From Botryllus schlosseri (Eukaryota > Chordata > Ascidiacea > Stolidobranchia > Styelidae), in assembly GCA_000444245.1 (NCBI GenBank), contig ATSW01012153.1:1-33527 (forward strand): 33,527 nucleotides of DNA, given 5' to 3'. This document shows, piece after piece, positions 1-12,800 of the stretch (the stretch's first letter is position 1; every line of letters begins with the position of its first letter). The notes beneath the pieces are model-generated. The model was not told the DNA's origin, ran no database searches, and worked only from the letters and a program-made list of their open reading frames with translations. Made by a program: the position numbers and the translations under genes.

Positions 1-1278
1 TTCAAATCTACTCAAGTAAGTAAGTAGTTGTGAAAACGATCGTAATTCGTTCGCATGAACTGTCAAAAGCTGCAAATGGAGCTTTGTGAAAGGTGAAAGG
101 GTGCTTGATTCATATTGATGCATACCAGGAGGTGTCAATTTTTGACAGCATAAGCATTCGTCCGCATCATGGGATGCAAATGATAGTATTGATATGGAAA
201 TGCGATGCTAATCCATTGTTTACTCGAACAGCCCGTTTTCGAAACTATCATGACATGGCGCCCTCTCCCATATTCTCCCGTAGTAGTCAAAGAGCAATAC
301 GGATAAGTTGTGTCGGATACAGCTTTAACACTTCGCGCGATTAATTAAAAATATGGCAGATCGTAAAAATGCCATATAGTGTATAGCTTTATTTTCGGAA
401 AATATATGGCATTAATACACTTGCTTTTATACTTCAACATGTATGTTTTCCAGACAATAGAACTGAAACTATAATTAGAATTCAACGTATAGTACTCGTA
501 ATTGAAAGAAAAATACAAATACTACTTCTAAAAAGCGGAAAATATATTTCATGTCTTTTGTCCAGAAAGTTTCAACGGTGGTCTGCTAAAACAGGTGTAA
601 CGTTAAAAAAAGTCAAAGTCCACTTTTCCAGATTAGGACACGTGATGGGCTGCTAGGTATAGTAGGTAATTTCTAGATTGCGAAACGTTAGTTTCAAACG
701 TTATGGGGGGCCATACTTACTGTGATGAAATATTTGATGTAGGCGACAATGCGGTGTGAACGGAACCACGCAACCCGGTATCTAAATTATATTCAGCGAT
801 ACTTTCCCTAAAACATATTCGTTACTCCATATCTACAGTGCGCGAAGCGTAACGAAAATTCTGGGTATTACATGACTTTATGTCGCTTGAAGACGCCCAC
901 GACCGCCTACGTTGGAGACGCTTAACACGAGCCCAAAACTGATTATCTCGATGTTCTTTTGTCTCCTGTTTTCTTTTGCCCTTTTTTATTTTATCTAATT
1001 GAAAAGTCCATATATATATATATATATGACTTTATGAAAATTAAATGTGGGCATCACGTGAAAACAGCCCCGAAATTCCTTAGGCTATCTTTCTTATTGG
1101 GGTATTAAACTACTTCTACTTGACAAACTGAAATTAGCGAAAAGTAAGTAAGTAGTTCACAAAATATTACGAAGTAGAAGTAGTGAAAATCAGATCTACT
1201 TGAGTAAGTAGCAGAAGTAGAGGAAACCTACTTGAGTACTTCGAGAAAGTAGAAGTACTTCGTTACTGACCACCTCTG
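1..1278. mobile_element. hAT-like nonautonomous DNA transposon, right end
   Basis: Ends in the inverted terminus CGTTACTGACCACCTCTG (reverse complement CAGAGGTGGTCAGTAACG), a typical hAT-type end. Inside it lies AAGTAGAAGTACTTGAGTA-rich subterminal sequence (1131-1265), matched by similar sequence at the start of the window (1-40). The left end lies before the window. No transposase coding was seen; the interior (300-1100) holds nothing else recognised. Confidence 0.55.
1010..1027. repeat. (TA)n microsatellite
   Basis: Uninterrupted TA dinucleotides. Confidence 0.9.
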
Positions 1279-1823
1279 AGAACAAGACCATTACAACACG
1301 ATTTTCACACGACAAAAAGATATGCAAAAAGACTGCACAAGCCAGGTGTTTTTAAGCACCACGCTGTATTACGGNCTCANAGACATGTGACATCCACCTG
1401 GGCCTATAGTGCCCAATGTAACAGTATGTTCGGTCTTGATGTTTTCAGCTGTATTTATTTCTGAACGTATTTTCTTGGCTCTTTTCATTCGCTTTTTCAT
1501 GAGTCCTTCATCAGGATTTTATTTTGTAAAGACGTCGTAGAACATAGCCTATTATGTAGCACATATAAACATTTAACGCATCTATACTTCCGATACGTCG
1601 CAATGTGACATTACCGAGACTAGAACCACAGTCTCTCGCGCCAATAGCGTTAGAATGGCTAGATGGACTTTCTAGGCTAGGTCATCGTCACAATAACGTC
1701 AACGTAACATTATAGTTACTCACCGGCGACTTGCAGACATGTGTTGACCATTTCGGAAGTTTGTTTTGCACGTAGATAGATACTGGAAACAGATCGGCTT
1801 NTTAGTACGGCTCGGCGAAAGCA

Positions 1824-2640
1824 AGTAATTGAGTGATTCGATTCTGAATCGGGTAGTAGGCTCAGAGCCGAGTCTAGTATTTTGGATTGTCTGTCATAAT
1901 GACGTTGTAAGAATATTGATGATATGGAAATATCAAATCTGTGCCTTTTACGCCAGTTCCACAACACATAAAGGATAATTTGAAATTTGGTATTCTTTCG
2001 ACCATACCTAGTTTATCGAGCGTTGTCAAAAGGCAACGCACACTCAGCTCCAGTCATATCGAGCCTCACGTCTCCTTATCTGTGTATCCCATTCCACCGA
2101 ACTGTGTTTTTATCATGTAACTCGTTGATTTGCGCGGCTGACATATCAAGATTCTCACTCTGCCTCTCTCAACATACGCCTGTGATTGCTTCTAGATCAG
2201 ATCTACATACAGAACTTGCTCGTAAGTTTAAGCGTTAGGGAAAATTGAGTGCCTGAGTGATTCGATTCTGAATCGAGTTGAGTATCATTTATTATGATGG
2301 CACAGCAGTATGAATGACGAGGGAAGTTCAAATGTGTAGGCTACCTTTTACGCAACCACAAAGTATAATGCCAGTTCTCCATCAGATTAAAGATTATGTG
2401 GTATTTTTTCGACCATACCAAACTCATTGCATTTTGTACAATGCTGTAGGTTGATCATGACTGCAAGTGCACAGATATGTCATTTCCACTAACTGGCGTA
2501 GCTTTGAACTACATGTTTCGTATGCTGCGATACAGCCAATCGAAGTTTAAAGGCTTCCACAGTGGAAAATCGTATCGAAACTATAATTCTCGTTGGTTTG
2601 GTAAATTCAGTTCAACAAGGAGCGCATCATTTCAATACTC
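1824..2640 (-). repeat. Two tandem copies of dispersed family F (reverse orientation)
   Basis: Copies at about 1824-2230 and 2247-2640 share GAGTGATTCGATTCTGAATC near their ends, then a CTTTTACGC block and TTTCGACCATACC. The second also carries GTTTAAAGG..TCCACAGTG..AACTATAATTCTCGTTGG, the reverse complement of the copy near 13255-13320. Further copies lie at 13155-14130 and 14565-15550. Confidence 0.65.
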
Positions 2641-3070
2641 GAANANAATCATCTCTCNCTGCCCGAATTATACAAATTAACACTCGGTCCGGATTTTACT
2701 CAAATCATTATGCCCAGCCCGATCTGCGTTGCACCGCGATTTCTATCTGCACTTTACGTCTGGAAACAATCATTAGAAAAACGCCTCCAGAACATGCCAG
2801 AAATGCTTTCTTACTGAGCGCCATCATAACGCCTCACCCCACACACAGTTGCAGCCTCGTTTTGCAGAAATGAAGTCCAGACGCGATTACACGAAAGCGG
2901 AACCAAAGCCATTACGTAATCCCGTCTCCGCGCTACTAATTGCAATAATTCTCGGAAAAAATGAGGCATATCGCTTTCCGAGATTTCTTTTTTTCTATGA
3001 CATCACGCTCGTTAAGCTAGTGCGAGGATAAGTGTGAGAGTTCGCTTTTGAGAGAATGGGACTAGAAGAG
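2641..3070. other. Interval with nothing recognised
   Basis: Single-copy-looking sequence with three ambiguous bases near its start. No gene, RNA or repeat could be supported. Confidence 0.4.
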
Positions 3071-3074
3071 GTGG

Positions 3075-3435
3075 GCAATCAGAAAATTTTCAGCTTTTAC
3101 AGATTTGATTGCAATTAGAATTATAGCTACAATGTTTTATTCCTAATTAGATCAGAATTAGAATTTCTGAATTCGCAAAGACTTGGAATGTGAATTCAAT
3201 TCTGCATCAGAAATCAAGTTCGTTTCATAACAAATTATTGTTCATTCTCGGAAGTATGATGGTAAACGTCTGTACGCCGCGGTATGGCTTGTTTCGCACT
3301 ATCAGTTCTCCTGCAGCATTTTCAGGACAGCCAGAAATTAGATTAGTACTAAAATGAGAGAATAGAAATATTTCACAAATTAGATTTCTTGTATTTCGTT
3401 CTAGTCTAATTATAGACAACTAGAATTATCTTTCT
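3075..3435 (+). repeat. Dispersed repeat family A copy
   Basis: Arms of AATTAGATTAGAATT type flank a core with TTGTTTCGCACTATCAGTTC and GCATTTTCAGGA. The same core occurs at 5665-6075, 7475-7690, 15830-16280, 27865-28065 and 32528-32805. Confidence 0.7.
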
Positions 3436-3529
3436 GTCCAAGTCTGAGCTAGAGAAACATTACAGCGATTCGTTGCTTGTTGCAAAATGTCGATTTTTGA
3501 TAGACGTATGGAGATATGTTATTCAGCTT

Positions 3530-3665
3530 CTTGTAGGTACAGAACTTCAATATACAATTGAATAATATATTGAAATTGAAATAACCCGAATATTTTTCGG
3601 CTGTCAGGGGTAATTGTCAACAACTAGTAGAGAATTGGAAGCAACATTATATTCGGGAATATTTC
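3530..3665 (+). repeat. Dispersed repeat family D copy
   Basis: AACCCGAATATTTTTCGGCTG followed by CAGGGGTAATTGTCAACAAC matches copies at about 11625-11735, 24385-24480 (partial) and 29460-29590. Confidence 0.6.
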
Positions 3666-3713
3666 AATATGAATATACTATTCAGATATGATGTAGACAG
3701 AATAACATTGGCA

Positions 3714-3841
3714 TTATGACGGAATGAGGGCGGAGAGTATGTCGAAGTCGCCGGACGCCGCAACCTGTTCCTTTATCCACGGTATATAATTCCGTACGTT
3801 CGTGTAAACTCCGGGGTAGACTTTGTGGGCGCAACCGATGC
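3714..3841 (-). CDS. Protease gene exon 14: C-terminus and stop
   Basis: Acceptor CGCCATTTCAG, phase 1. Encodes [20 protein letters not shown] then PWIKEQV, the standard final strand and helix, a 16-residue tail, and a TAA stop at 3714-3716. A clear AATAAA was not seen within about 150 nt downstream. Confidence 0.93.
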
Positions 3842-6800
3842 CTGAAATGGCGAGAATTCTGCGTCATTCAAAATTTCAACAGAGGCGGCGAGCAGGGTTG
3901 TAACAAACTCACAAGGTTTCGAGTCACAAGTCAATCTCACTATTATAGGTTTGACTCGAGTCCACTCGAGTCATTTTCCATTCACCCCCGAGTCAAGTCA
4001 GAGTCCAAGTCCAAGTGTTCACTATTCATTGCCGAGGTCAAGTCACTTTTTTGAAACTCTTGTGTCATATTGAATACCTCCCATTCATTATATACCCGTT
4101 TTTGTCACTATGAACAAAGCTAATTCAAACAGACAAAAGACAGTTTGAGGGCCTACTTTTCAAGTACCGGTCCTGATAAACGAGGCTTGAATTAAGTCAT
4201 ATAGAATGTGTCGAGTCGTATGACTTGGTCGATTCATGCGCAGTGTCTTGAGTTCAAGTATACAGAAATTGACTCTAGTCGACTCGAGTCGTTTTCCACG
4301 CTTGAGAAAAGGACTCGAGTCAAGTCGAGTCGCTAGGAAATTGCTACTCGAGTCATTATAACCCTGATTTGGAGTCACTCACCGAAACTAACCACTCCCG
4401 CCAGAGCATATCTCCCGTCGTCCTTGTTCCTGCAAACGTACGGTCCTCCGGAGTCGCCCGAGCATGAATCTTTACCTCCTCTCTGCAAAATATCAGGAGT
4501 TGGGACCCAGTTTTTGTCTCGCGGGAGGAGAAAGCGCTTACTCCAGAGGTTCTTTAAATGGGGCCCGCCAACTAGTTTTGCGGGGTCTTCGAAAGGGCAA
4601 TGTTGAAAAACATCATCAAAAAGCTACAAAACCTTATCATCCTTAACCCTTTTGAAATCGGGTCAGTTTTCGCGAAACTGACCATCACTTTTCAAATTCA
4701 TACCGTGACCTNAGCAAGATTTAAATCTGGGCTGTTTCAGTTTAAAAGTGGGCGGACTATATCCCTCTACCGTGTCCGCCCTCGATCGACACCTCAAGAC
4801 ATGTCTAGGTTTTTTTATAAGACTAAACAAACCAATTTTTCTCTAAAATTTCTCTTTCTCTTTCTCATTTTTCAAGACCGACCCCCTAGGATAGCGTCTG
4901 AGAGTCAAAAATGATGCATCAGTGCGGAGCCATCGCTGCCTGGTTTCGAACAAGCCGTCAACCATGGCCATAAACCGCGCGGCTCGCCAAATATCGAAAA
5001 ATCAAAAATACATGAAAATTTACATATGGGCGTGGTCAGTGAGTATGGTCATAATGGTCAAGTTCAAGATCAATACCGAATCGGACTCCTAACGCCCAGT
5101 TAATGGCATGAAACAACGTGGTACACTCTCTCTTGTCGTATCCAACCATTTGCAGGCATAGTAAGTCAGTTTACGACTCATATTCAGTCACGAAATTGAC
5201 CATGTGCTTGAAAATCACCGAAGCGTGACTAACATTACCAAACCCCCTCATAATACTCCCAAGAACAAGGTTTGATGTTTGAAACGGTGAAAAATTACAC
5301 AGAATACCGTACCAGTCGACTTCTGATGTTCTGGCAGAATTTCTGATTCTATTTCCCACTCGGAAAATATCTGGAAATTTTAGGTGATAACCAATTTATT
5401 CTGCATGCGTATTTTCGGAGGAACTCCTCATGTAAAATCGTCGGTGCTCAAAAATTGTCATGTCTTATACCTTCGAATTAGGTATCATATAAATCAGAAG
5501 ATTGCTAACTTTTCGTACAAACCAAAATGAGTCCGCTAAGACGTACATAAATGAAGATATTACCAGATGAAGTTGACTGACTGCACTGGTGCAATCCGAT
5601 TTTAAAAGGGTAAAGGAATCACGCTGTGAATGGCACTATGACTACCTTGTGAGCGAAGTGCCGGTGATATAATTCTAATCTAATTTGTGAAATGCCTATT
5701 CGCTTTAATCCTAATTCTAGTCTAAATTGGAAATACTTCCAAGCTCTCATTTTGATTTTAATCTAATTTTTTGATTTCCTGAAAATGTTACAGGAGAACC
5801 GTATAGTGCGAAACGAGCCAAGCCTGCTGTACACTGTTTACAGGCATTTGCCATACTCGGGCTTACGAGAATGATATCTGATTCGATATGAACTTGATTT
5901 GAATTCAATTTCCAAGTTTTCGCGAACTGCAGTTCTAGTTCTAATCTAATTTGGAAAGAACTGTGCCGCTACAATTTTAATTTTAATGTAATTTGGAAAA
6001 GCGTGTAGCTCTAATTCCAATTCTAATCCGATTTGTAAAGCTAAAAATTCTCTATTTGTCCAAATCTGATGTCATGACCTTATTTTAATCATGGGGTAAC
6101 TTTTTACACATCACATCAAACAGCCCGAATCGAGACTGGGTCGCAAAATGAAGACCCCACTGTTTAATTTTTTCTGTAGGCCTACGGTGCAGTACAAGTA
6201 TACACGCCACCGCCCACAGAGCTTGAAAAGGTCCGTGATCACAAAATTCGAAGAAACCCAGACTTGCCCTATGTCCGGCACAAAACATTTTCTCTTCGAC
6301 AAAGTATTCGGTTCTGCGGTTGTACCTCTCCGAGCAAAGCGCGTCGGGCATGGTCGGCACGGTCACCCACTGAAGGACTTTTGCGGCGGCTGCAACCAAA
6401 CATGATGCTTTGATAGAAGTGAATTTTCCATAATATTTCATTATTTTCCATTTTTCCATTTGCCTACGATTTTGAGCGGCCCGCGGACAGTTTTCGGTCT
6501 TGCGTGATTATGTGCATGGCTCGTGGTCACAGTCTGTCGCAATCCCTCTATGTGCTTACTACTTCAAATTATAGCACGGGCCTTACCATTTTCTCCTTCA
6601 GTCTCATGCCTTGCCTCAAGCCGGATCAAAGATCCAAAGTGAGATTTAGGCTGACATTTTCGACCATGAACATTAACAAGAGAGATCTGCGTTTCAATCT
6701 AACTGATGTTCATGTGCAGTCTTTACTAAGGATTTCTACGTACAACATATGCAGCCAGAGTATAAAGAGCTTATTGACAACTTTGATCGACCACCGATGT

Positions 6801-9800
6801 CTCATTGACTTCAACAGCTATTGAAGTACATAACGTTCATAAATTCATTCAATACTGTTTTGGTCTCTTTGCTTTAAACATAAAAGTTGACATTGAATAC
6901 GATTTATTCCTTGCATAGGTGGATAAATACGCGATTAATGTACCAATTCGGAAATCCGTCCAACCAAGCACTTCATTTTCTCATAACAGGCCCGCCGACT
7001 GGGCAAGTTGCCCACCCCTGATTAAGGGAACTAGCACATAGAAAATTTTAAGAAAGTATATCTATTTGGCCGTATACTATATATGCAGTTAATGTGTTGG
7101 TCGAGCTTGCCGGAGCAACTCCAAATCAAGTTCAAAAAGTTGTTTGTTGATATACCAGTATTTTAATAAAATTCTAATTCATTTCTTTTGTTATATTGGA
7201 GTAGGCCTAGGTCTATACTTATACGTGATAAGCGTTTTCAAATTTTTTCACGCCGCTTCTGAAACAAAGCGCGCGGGTCCCAGGTTTTATAAGCTATTAT
7301 GACTCACAGGCTTGTCCTTTCTTGAGATCTGTGAGTCCCCACCCGCTGACTTGACATCGCTCGCCGTCCGGTCGAATGGTAAACCTCGGGGTGGGCAGAC
7401 ATACAGGCTGTACCGTGTCGTTCAACCTGAATCAGAATTAAGATATATACTTCTTGTCGTCTACTCCGACTGAATAAAGCGAAATGTCGGTAATCAAATT
7501 CTAATCTAATTTTTGAAATGTTTCCATGCTCTAATTCTAATTCTAATCCAACTTTCGGTTTTCATGAAAATGCTACAAGAGAACTGTATATTGCGAAACG
7601 AGTCAGCCTCGGTGTACACTGCGTACAGGCATTTGCCATCCTCGTGCTTATGAGGATGAATTCTGGTTTGATACGAACTGAACTTGATTTTTGTGGCAAT
7701 AGCTTACTCACACTGCCTTCCTGCTGAGCTTGATGAGAGCAATGTCGTTTCTGTGCGAAGGCACGCTTCGATATTCGCTGTGTACGATCAGCTCCTGGAT
7801 GTCGAACTCTTGCTCTGTGCCGTCATCAACTGCGTTGTTCAAGTCGCCGAGACGCACGATGAACTCGGACGGATTCCTGCCCAGAAATTGAATAAATGAA
7901 ATAAAACTTCGGAAAGCTTCTACGGAAGGAAATAAGGCCGATTTGATAACTAGGTGAGAATGTGAAATTGTCAACTAAATGTCGGCTACCAGCTCAGCAC
8001 CAGAAGTTTTCGAAGTTTTAGTTCATATTATAGCGAGCTCACGGTCCACGTAGAATATGTTGTAGCCATTATTTCCATCTAAAATACCCTTACACAATCC
8101 AGAAAGTAACCTACAGGTTTCTGCGTACGTAACAACGGCAGTTACCACCTAAAGTCTGGCGACACCTAGTGGTTTGATGGACCCTATTCGGTTGCCCAAC
8201 AGTTGAACATGCGACACAATGAAAAATTACAGTTGGTTATGCGTCTCATTAGCACAGGGGTTACAAAAGCTTAAAAAGGTCGGGAACACGGCAACCTTTC
8301 TCGTCCGAAGAGCCAAATTGACCCTATATTTACCATTTTAACTCCCAAAGAGCTATACATGTCAATCGACTGCAACGTCACAATTTGATAATTGTCACAA
8401 TTTCAAATTGTAAAGTCGTGGTAGCGCAAATTCGAAATCACTAAATGGGATTCGTCGTGTGCATCATATTTTCTCTGTAAAAACTCGTACTAATCATGCT
8501 GGTTTCCATATTTGAGTAATAAGTATGCGTAACTTGCAAGTTATATATTTTGAATTGTATTGCACTGAGAGACATATTGATATTTTTCGAAGCTTAAGGC
8601 AATTAACATTTGATTTCCTTATCTATATCACAACTTATCCCAAACTATAAATCGAACCTGAACCCAACCCTGACCCGAGATTTGACCCCCATGATCAAGC
8701 GTCTCATGTCAAATTGCAGCATGCTGAAATGTGTACTTCCGCCCGCATACCACCCCTGATATACGGGTTTAAATATACACCCATATCACACGAAACCAGA
8801 CCTTACCTCAGACTGATACCGCGGTTTAACTCGGGTTCAACACTTTAATCCAAACGATGCATGCACGTAAGCGCGTAGGTTTTATGACCTCGATATAATT
8901 CTGAGTTAGCTTCTGTTTTCGTGAACTACCCTTTTCGGCCGTGTGGGTGTGAAGTGAATACACGCTGCTTTCACTGAGATGGTATGCTCATATGCCCCGC
9001 GGACCGCGAATACGCACCTGGTCGCAAAGCAGTGCGCAGCGGACACGACCCACTGCAGATCGATCAGAGCGCCGCCACAGAAATGGAAAACATCGAGCCC
9101 GTCCGCTCGCTCTGGTCTGCGCAACCGGATCGCCGCCTGAACGCAAACATACAGCGTATGATAGACAGACAGACGGGCAGACATATGTTCATTCGTCGCG
9201 GCGAGAATCAGGGGAAAAGATACATAACGAAATGAAGCTGTAAACTATTTAGGTAACGACGAATTGTCTGCTTTTGAACAAAATTGGCCTACTACATTTG
9301 CTACTACATGCATATAGATCTACCATTCAATAAGTATATTTATACGCTAAGACCTGGAATCCTGGTATAGGGGTACCTGCCATGGAAACTGCTCGGCCTC
9401 CGCGTTCTCGCCACCTACCACGCGAAACGCTTGCTCGCCGAAATACTCGCTCGCCATCAAGTTCTGAAAAAGCGAGGAAGTTTCGAATAAAGACCGCGAA
9501 AACGAAGTGTTCGAACCAGACTTGTATAAACTACCAATCTATAGTTCGTTGGCGGTAAGCTAACTATAATGGTTTTTTGAGTAGTTCTAGTTGCGGATTT
9601 TGAAAAGAGAGTAGTTCAAGTCCTAGTTGTGGATTTTGAAAAGTGAATTGTTCCAGTTCTATAGCTACGTATTTCGAAAAGACAGAATTATATTTCTAGT
9701 TAGGGATTTTGAAGAGTTAGTAGCCTAGTTTTAGTTGGAGTTGCACACTTGAAAAATAGTTGCCAAACCACTAGAAAACACGTGTCTTCGTTTGGCGTGA

Positions 9801-12800
9801 ATCGTGATTCCTGTTTCTATTGTGAGATATTCTCGCAACCATTGCTAGCTCAGAGTCATCACTAATAACAGTGGCGTAGCCACGAGTGGATTTTGGGAGG
9901 TCGAAGCCCCCCCCCTCCCCCATTTCAAACTCGAAACCCCGTCTTTTTGAAATACCAGTTTTATCTCGAATATTTCTTAGCTCATTCGCAATTCAGTAAT
10001 TAAAGCTGTCAGTTATTTGGTGGTTCCGTTTTAGTTTGTTATCCGCATGCGTTGCGTTTTATTTAGTTAGCTGCAGCTTCTTAAGAGTCGTTAGTTCTAG
10101 TATTATAGTTGCGCATTTCGAAAATCCGGTAGTTTGAACAAGTCTGGTGCGAGCTCACGTCAATGTGCTTTGTCTGTATCTTCCCGCATTTCAGCGACCC
10201 GGGCTGTTCGGCTACGTCTGCGTCTGTGGAAGGGAGGCGGTAAATTTAGTCTGCGTGACTACTCAAGCTAAAATAACGTCGTCAATTTCTACTCAATTAC
10301 TGACGCAAGTATAGTGATATGCAAGACAAATCTAAATTAATTCAAGTTAGTAGAAGCGGAAGTACTTGAAAAGCAAGTAGTGAGTAGCCTGAATACGCAA
10401 AACCTATACCTAAATACTCTTGAAAAACTCACCTCGTTCGCACAAAACGTGGGCAGATGAGTCGTAGCAGCTGCTAGGCCACCAGAGAGCGCTTTTTCTC
10501 GGCATGAGCTGGGCGCACTTCTGCGTGTTCCTGAAGTAATCGAAATGAAAGATGGTGTAGTCCCGTGAAAAGACTAGTACAAGCAGAAAGGTGCAAATTA
10601 CCAATATAGCTAGTTGACGGGCAACTAACTACTGGTTTTTGACTAGTTTTAATTCTAGTTGTAGTTGCAGCTTTTGCAAAGTGAGCATTTTACTTCCAGT
10701 TCTAGTTGCCAGTTTTAAAAGGCGAGTAGTTATAGTTCTAGCGTTAATTGCGTATTTTAAAAAGTGAGTAGTTCTAATTCTAGTTTTATTTGCGTGTTTC
10801 GAAAAGTGAGTAGTTCTAATTCTAGTGTCAGTTGCTAGTTTTGAAAAGCGAGGAGTTGTAGTTGTGAGTTTTGGAAAGTGAGTAGTTATAATATAGTGTT
10901 AGTTGGAAGTTTGCAAAAGTGGGTAGTTTTAGTTCCAGTTGTATAGTTGCCAGTTTGAAAAAGTGAGTAGTTCTAGTTCTAGTCGTAGATTTTGAAAAGT
11001 GTGGAAAGTTCTGGTTCTAGTTCTACATTTTAGTTTTGAAAGGTAGTAGTTCTAGTTCCAGTTCTAGTTCCAGCAGCTACTTTTGGAAAGTCAGTATAAC
11101 TCAAATTGAGTTTTAATTGCGAGTTCTCAATAGTGAGTAGTTTTAGTTCCATTTATAGTTTCCAGTTTTGAAAAGTGAGTATCTAGTAGAGCGACTAGTT
11201 CTAGTTCTAGTAGCGAGTCTTAAAAAGTGAGTATAGTTCTACTTCTAATTCTAGTTACCAATTCTGAAAAGTGACTAGTTCTAGTTTTAGTTGGAAAATC
11301 AGTAGTTCTAATTTTGGTTGCCACTTTTTAAAAGCGAATAGTTCTAGTTGCTAGTTTTGTAAAGTGAATTCAAGTTCTAGGACAGCTCGCCAAACACGAT
11401 GAAAAATCGCACGCACATGATTCGTCTGGTCGCTCGGATCCGCGAAAATGTCAAAGTTTCTCCTCTATCTTTGAAATCTGTCCTCCTGGGATTCCTGACT
11501 ATATCCGGAACTCTGGCCCGGATCCAGAACTTTCTTCCGGGCGCGTAGCTCCGCGCTAGGGCACGAATGTATCGATTCTCTTCGACACTCCTATAAAATA
11601 GTATGCCTTGCTTTGGAACGAGGTCCGCAGATATGGATATTGAAATAAACCAGAATATTTTCGACTGAAACTCGTCAGGGGTTATCGTCAGCGATTACCT
11701 TTAAACCAGTGGTAATTTGGAAATGCAGCTACAGAATTCGCTTTGAAATAATAGAAGTCTTCTCAATTTCTGCATTAATAGAAAGATGCTATTTTCAATA
11801 ATTTTTTTTGTTGCTGTTTATCACTAGCCTACAGTTAATATTTGCACCAGACAGATGACAGTTACAGGATAATGATCTAAATTTGAACTAAAACTGTGGG
11901 GAAGGGGTCCGCAGTGGTGTTAAACGGGCGAAAGGGGGTGAGCGAAGAGAAAAAGGTTGAGAACCACTGCTCTAGGTCACCTCTATAGTTAACAGCCCTG
12001 CTATATTTGAGAGTCGTCTTTTGCCAGCCATCTAGAGCACTGTCCTAACGGTAAAGACTCACTCAGGCAGCACGACCCTGGCTTTAAGCAATCTGCAAAC
12101 CTTCTCCGTACGGGACTGCTGCAGGCCGGGCGCCGTGAAAATCCGGTAGCATTTACGGCCGTGTAAGAACCAGTATTGGCTGCACCGGGTGAAGGAATCT
12201 GCAACGGATTGCATCTCAAATATTTTCCCGTGAGATCAAGTGTCGCATGGTACGATTTGCTTGTCCGACTTTTGAGCATGCGACACAATGAGAAACTGCA
12301 GTTGAGCAGGTAACTTTATAATTGGGCCACCATACGTCCTTTTCGTCATTTTTCAGGAAATCAAAAATGTCCGTCGAGGACGCCAAATGCCCTCTTTTTT
12401 GGCAATCCGTACTCTTTTATAACTTTGCCAGCCAGGCGATTGTACTGTACAGGCACAGCTAAAAACGGCATAAATTATGCAAAATGTGGAATCTGAACGT
12501 TCGAGCGGGTCTTTCGAGAGTCGAGTTGTAAAAATGACCTCTTTCTTTAGTCAACAGAAACAGAACAGTATTTCCCATAACGATATTCAAATTACCCGTT
12601 TTCTCGTCCGATATTATAAATTTGGTGATTTGTAAAAAATTGTCTCCTTTTCGGATCTCAATATACATGGTAACCGTAAAGCTCATCCTATCCGAAAAAT
12701 TAATCCACAAGCACCCTATAGTTAAGTAGCCTATATGTGACTTTATAACCATAAAATCCCCATGCCCCCCAAAATCACCTCATTCCCGACAGTTGAGTGA

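Noticed and set aside
6504-6824. 106-codon open frame, plus strand
   Set aside because: Lies antisense inside a protease intron, has no domain or sensible composition, and no splice or promoter context.
12010-12090. tRNA-like A-box/B-box impression (SINE head)
   Set aside because: The B box is not convincing and no cloverleaf could be drawn.
12001-12288. 95-codon open frame resembling a cysteine-rich secreted protein
   Set aside because: It runs into a dispersed repeat (family E start), has no phase-compatible splice sites with the protease gene, and lacks a signal peptide.
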